A stretch of DNA of 64,000 nucleotides, taken from NCBI RefSeq assembly GCF_014650455.1, contig NZ_BMUZ01000021.1, forward strand, positions 1 to 64,000. The letters are read 5' to 3'. The notes below the pieces were generated by a model that did no database searches, was not told where the DNA came from, and saw nothing but the letters and a program-made list of their open reading frames with translations. Made by a program: the position numbers and the translations under genes. Shown piece by piece: positions 61,449 to 64,000 of the stretch; position 1 is the first letter of the stretch; every line of letters starts with the position of its first letter. The stretch comes from Streptomyces xanthochromogenes. Lineage in GTDB: Bacteria > Actinomycetota > Actinomycetes > Streptomycetales > Streptomycetaceae.

Positions 61449-63353
61449 ATGAGCGGTACGAACGGGGACGGACGCGTCGAGAAGGACGATTACGCGGACG
61501 GGGGCATCAAGCCGCTCGCGGCCGGTGACCCCGCGCGCATCGGGCCGTACCTGCTGCTGGGACGGCTCGGCGCGGGCGGTATGGGGCGGGTGTTCCTGGC
61601 CCGGTCGGACAGCGGCCGCACGGTCGCCGTGAAGGTCGTGCACGAGGAGCACGTGTCCGACGAGCAGTTCAGGGCGCGGTTCCGCAGGGAGATCGAGGCG
61701 GCCCGCAAGGTCGGCGAGCGCTACACGGCGCCGGTGCTCGACGCGGGCCCGGGCGACGAGCCGCCGTGGGTGGCCACGGGGTACGTTCCCGGGCTCTCGC
61801 TCGAACAGATCGTGCGGCGGTACGGGCCGCTGCCGGTCGCGTCGCTGCACGCCCTCGCCGAGGGGCTCCTGAAGGCGCTGGGGGACATTCACGGCGCGGG
61901 AATCGTGCACCGTGACCTGAAGCCGTCCAACGTGATGCTCACCGTGGACGGCATGAAGGTCATCGACTTCGGGATCGCCCGGGCGCTGGAGACGTCCGTC
62001 GAGTCCCTGCTGACCAGTACGGGGATGGCGGTCGGCTCGCCCGGTTTCATGTCGCCCGAGCAGGTGCGCGGGCAGAGCGCCGGGGTCAAGAGCGACGTGT
62101 TCACCCTCGGGTGCGTGCTGACCTACGCGGCCACCGGACAGCTGCCGTTCGGGCAGGGCGCCAGCAACCAGCACGCCGTGATGTTCCAGATCGTGGAGGG
62201 CGAGCCCGATCTGACGGGGGTGGAGGACGAGGCGCTGCGGGCGCTCATCACCCGCTGTCTCGCGAAGGACATCGACCAACGCCCCTCCGTGGACGAACTG
62301 TTGACCGACCCGGAACGGACCCGGCCGAGCGGCGGGCGAGGCGCCTGGCTGCCCGCCCGCGTCGTGGCGCGCATCGCCCAGCAGTCCGCCCGGCTGCTCG
62401 ACGCCGAGGCGACGCCCCTGCGGGAGCAGCCCGTGGACCGGGCGACCATCGGGCTGCGGCCGCCGGCCGGGACCCCCGAAGGCGTTGTGGCGGTCGGCGC
62501 CGTCACGGCACGGGAGCCCCAACGGCCCCGTCGCCGCCGACGGATCGTCGTGCTGCCCGTCATCGCCGTGCTCGCCGTCGGCGGCGGCACGATCGCCGTG
62601 CTCCAGCCCTTCGCGAGCGACGGGGGCAACGAAGCCCACGCCCAGCCGCCGAGCAGCAGCGCGAGCGCGGGTGCCAGTGCGGGTGCCCATGGGGGTGCGA
62701 GTGCCGGTCCCGGCGCCAGCGCCACACCGTCCACCAGCAACTCGCCATCCGTGCAGAGCAGTTCGCCTTCTCCGGGAGCGAGCGACCAGGCCAAGGGCGA
62801 CGCGAAGGGCCCGGACGGCAAGGGCGCCGACGGGCAGAACGCGGCGGCGAACGGCGGGAGTTCGGCCGGAACCGGCAGCGGCCCGGGAAGCCCGCCCGGT
62901 GGCGGCTCCGCCAAGGGCGCCGGTAGCGGCTCCGGCTCCTCGGGAGCGTCCGGCGGTTCCGGGTCCTCCGGCTCGTCGGGGTCCTCGGGCTCGTCCGGCT
63001 CGTCGGGGTCCTCGGGGTCCTCCGGGTCTTCCGGATCGACCGCGGGCTCGCCGCCGGCCGACATGAAGGCCTACAAGCTCGCGTACACCAACAGCTGCGT
63101 CGGCGCCTGCTCCATGCCGATCGCGGTGACCTGGCCGACGGTCTCCGGCGCGACCCGCTACGACATTCACTACACCAACAAGGGCAGCAACTTCACGAAG
63201 AAGAGCGTCGACACCATCTACTCCACCGGGGGCACCAACTACACGATCAACGGGCCCTTCTCGGGTGACGAGATCTGTGTGTCGATGCGTGCGGCCAACA
63301 AGTACGGGCCCTCCGCCTGGGCGGAGACCTGGTGCGGCACCGTGCCGTACTGA
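61449..63353 (+). CDS. Transmembrane Ser/Thr protein kinase with FN3-like sensor
   Basis: The 634-residue protein has a kinase domain (about 30-300): GRLGAGGMGRVF loop, catalytic HRDLKPSN and DFG in VIDFGIAR. A membrane helix follows near residues 365-385 after RRRRR. A low-complexity Gly/Ser/Ala linker (about 390-535) includes nine or so SSG units. The C-terminal 95 residues form a fibronectin-III-like extracellular domain with three or more Cys. It probably senses a wall or exudate signal. ATG 61449 was preferred over GTG 61422 because GGGGGAG precedes it. Confidence 0.92.
   Translation: MSGTNGDGRVEKDDYADGGIKPLAAGDPARIGPYLLLGRLGAGGMGRVFLARSDSGRTVAVKVVHEEHVSDEQFRARFRREIEAARKVGERYTAPVLDAGPGDEPPWVATGYVPGLSLEQIVRRYGPLPVASLHALAEGLLKALGDIHGAGIVHRDLKPSNVMLTVDGMKVIDFGIARALETSVESLLTSTGMAVGSPGFMSPEQVRGQSAGVKSDVFTLGCVLTYAATGQLPFGQGASNQHAVMFQIVEGEPDLTGVEDEALRALITRCLAKDIDQRPSVDELLTDPERTRPSGGRGAWLPARVVARIAQQSARLLDAEATPLREQPVDRATIGLRPPAGTPEGVVAVGAVTAREPQRPRRRRRIVVLPVIAVLAVGGGTIAVLQPFASDGGNEAHAQPPSSSASAGASAGAHGGASAGPGASATPSTSNSPSVQSSSPSPGASDQAKGDAKGPDGKGADGQNAAANGGSSAGTGSGPGSPPGGGSAKGAGSGSGSSGASGGSGSSGSSGSSGSSGSSGSSGSSGSSGSTAGSPPADMKAYKLAYTNSCVGACSMPIAVTWPTVSGATRYDIHYTNKGSNFTKKSVDTIYSTGGTNYTINGPFSGDEICVSMRAANKYGPSAWAETWCGTVPY
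62935..63045 (+). repeat. In-frame SSG tandem repeat
   Basis: About nine copies of a 9-base unit (TCC/TCG-TCG/TCC-GGG/GGC) encode Ser-Ser-Gly. They lie within the kinase linker outside the membrane. The unit can expand or shrink without a frameshift. Confidence 0.7.
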
Positions 63354-64000
63354 GCGGGCCGCGTCCGAGGGGTGCGCCGCCGCCCGGGTGAGGCCGCCGT
63401 TGACGACGCCGGACCCCTGGCGCGGCCCGGCGCGATCCTGCGCGCACGCGGCGTCGGGACGGTGCCCGTGACGACGCACTCCGGCTCCTCGCGTAGCCGC
63501 GCGTACGCCTCGGGCGTACCGGGGCGATGGCCGAGCCGGGCGGGTCGTCGTGGGGCGGATGCGACAGTACCGGCTTCCACAACCGTCGCGCCCGCGCACC
63601 GGTTCCGCCGGTACCGCCACCTCCGGCGCCGTGCTCCCCGACTCGGCCCGGAATACGCCGGGTTCGGCAGGCGTGCGTCGGCGGATGGGCCGAGGCACGC
63701 CGGTCGGGGTGTCCGCGCGCGGGGTCGGTCCGATGGCGTGCGGCACCGCCGGACCGGCGGCCACGGCCCGGGGGAGTGCGACCCCCTGCCCGGCCGTGGC
63801 CTGCGCTGCCTCCGGGATATGCCGGTTGCGAGCGGGGACGCCCCTGGGCGGGGCCCCTGTCCCGTCGTACGCCGGGCCCTTTGTCCCCGAGCCCGGACGA
63901 GCCCCGGGGAAACCGGGGTGGAGAACCGCCGCGACCTCACCTCCGGCCCACGCCCCGGCCGCCTTCCCTTCGATCCCGCACCGGCTCACCCGAGCGGGGC
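63354..64000. other. No defensible gene in the final 647 bases
   Basis: No gene with clear start, SD and homology is seen. On the minus strand a stretch around 63415-63530 has coding-like codon bias and reads TPEAYARLREEPECVVTG, faintly like the start of a P450 or another oxidoreductase. An upstream segment in a different frame also looks coding. This may be a decayed gene, an ORF running out of the window, or chance. Confidence 0.45.

Noticed and set aside
61395..63989. 864-codon leftward frame across the kinase gene
   Set aside because: Antisense to the Ser/Thr kinase, which has full motifs; only the outer right part is even possibly coding and is reported separately.
1..64000. CRISPR array, prophage, transposon or tRNA-linked integration site
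   Set aside because: No repeat-spacer array, integrase, transposase, terminal inverted repeat pair or tRNA was seen.

Overview
The window is chromosomal DNA from a Streptomyces species or a very close relative. The evidence is the very high G+C content with strong third-position G/C bias, GTG and TTG starts beside ATG, mycothiol- and F420-linked enzymes, a SAV2148-type HEPN protein and Streptomyces-style intergenic hairpin repeats. No tRNA, rRNA, CRISPR array, transposase or phage gene was seen. It reads as ordinary core or near-core chromosome, not a mobile island.

Layout. Positions 1-3462 hold a VOC protein, a P-loop kinase, a DUF1444-like protein and an M24 peptidase. Positions 3529-14404 hold trehalose and glycogen genes (treZ, treY, glgX) interspersed with a GNAT enzyme, an FHA protein, a reduced cytochrome P450 and an MFS transporter. 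Positions 14730-17767 hold a HEPN protein, a DnaQ-like exonuclease and an APH-type kinase. Positions 17895-21000 encode a sugar ABC importer without its own ATPase. Positions 21301-24764 hold a secreted subtilisin, DUF1697, an aldo/keto reductase and an Rv2466c-like protein.

Positions 25033-34726 form one leftward sulfur-assimilation block: a short leader peptide and hairpin, sulfite reductase, a 59-residue zinc ribbon, CysH, CysC, CysD, CysN, an SsuABC-type importer and a sirohydrochlorin chelatase that would supply siroheme to the reductase. Together these take up sulfate or sulfonates, activate them and reduce them to sulfide.

Positions 34819-41499 hold a GNAT enzyme, a GAF-domain regulator, an AidB-like dehydrogenase divergent from a YihY protein, and AraC, VOC and ArsR genes. 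Positions 41554-44748 encode an ABC importer with an AAA-associated ATPase; its upstream region carries a near copy of the inverted repeat at the ArsR gene start. Then follow rsgA, an Ada-AlkA fusion, a cation/H+ exchanger, asnB, a PPOX protein, DUF456, a TrmB/LuxR-type regulator divergent from a giant S8 protease, a PP2C-like protein lacking metal ligands, PoxB and a Ser/Thr kinase. The last 650 bases contain no gene I can defend.

Three window-wide patterns stand out. At least eight genes have a TANNNT hexamer exactly six bases before the start codon, which fits leaderless mRNAs. A GGAA-capped hairpin repeat occurs three times with compensating base changes. Several intergenic regions carry clean inverted repeats that look like operators.
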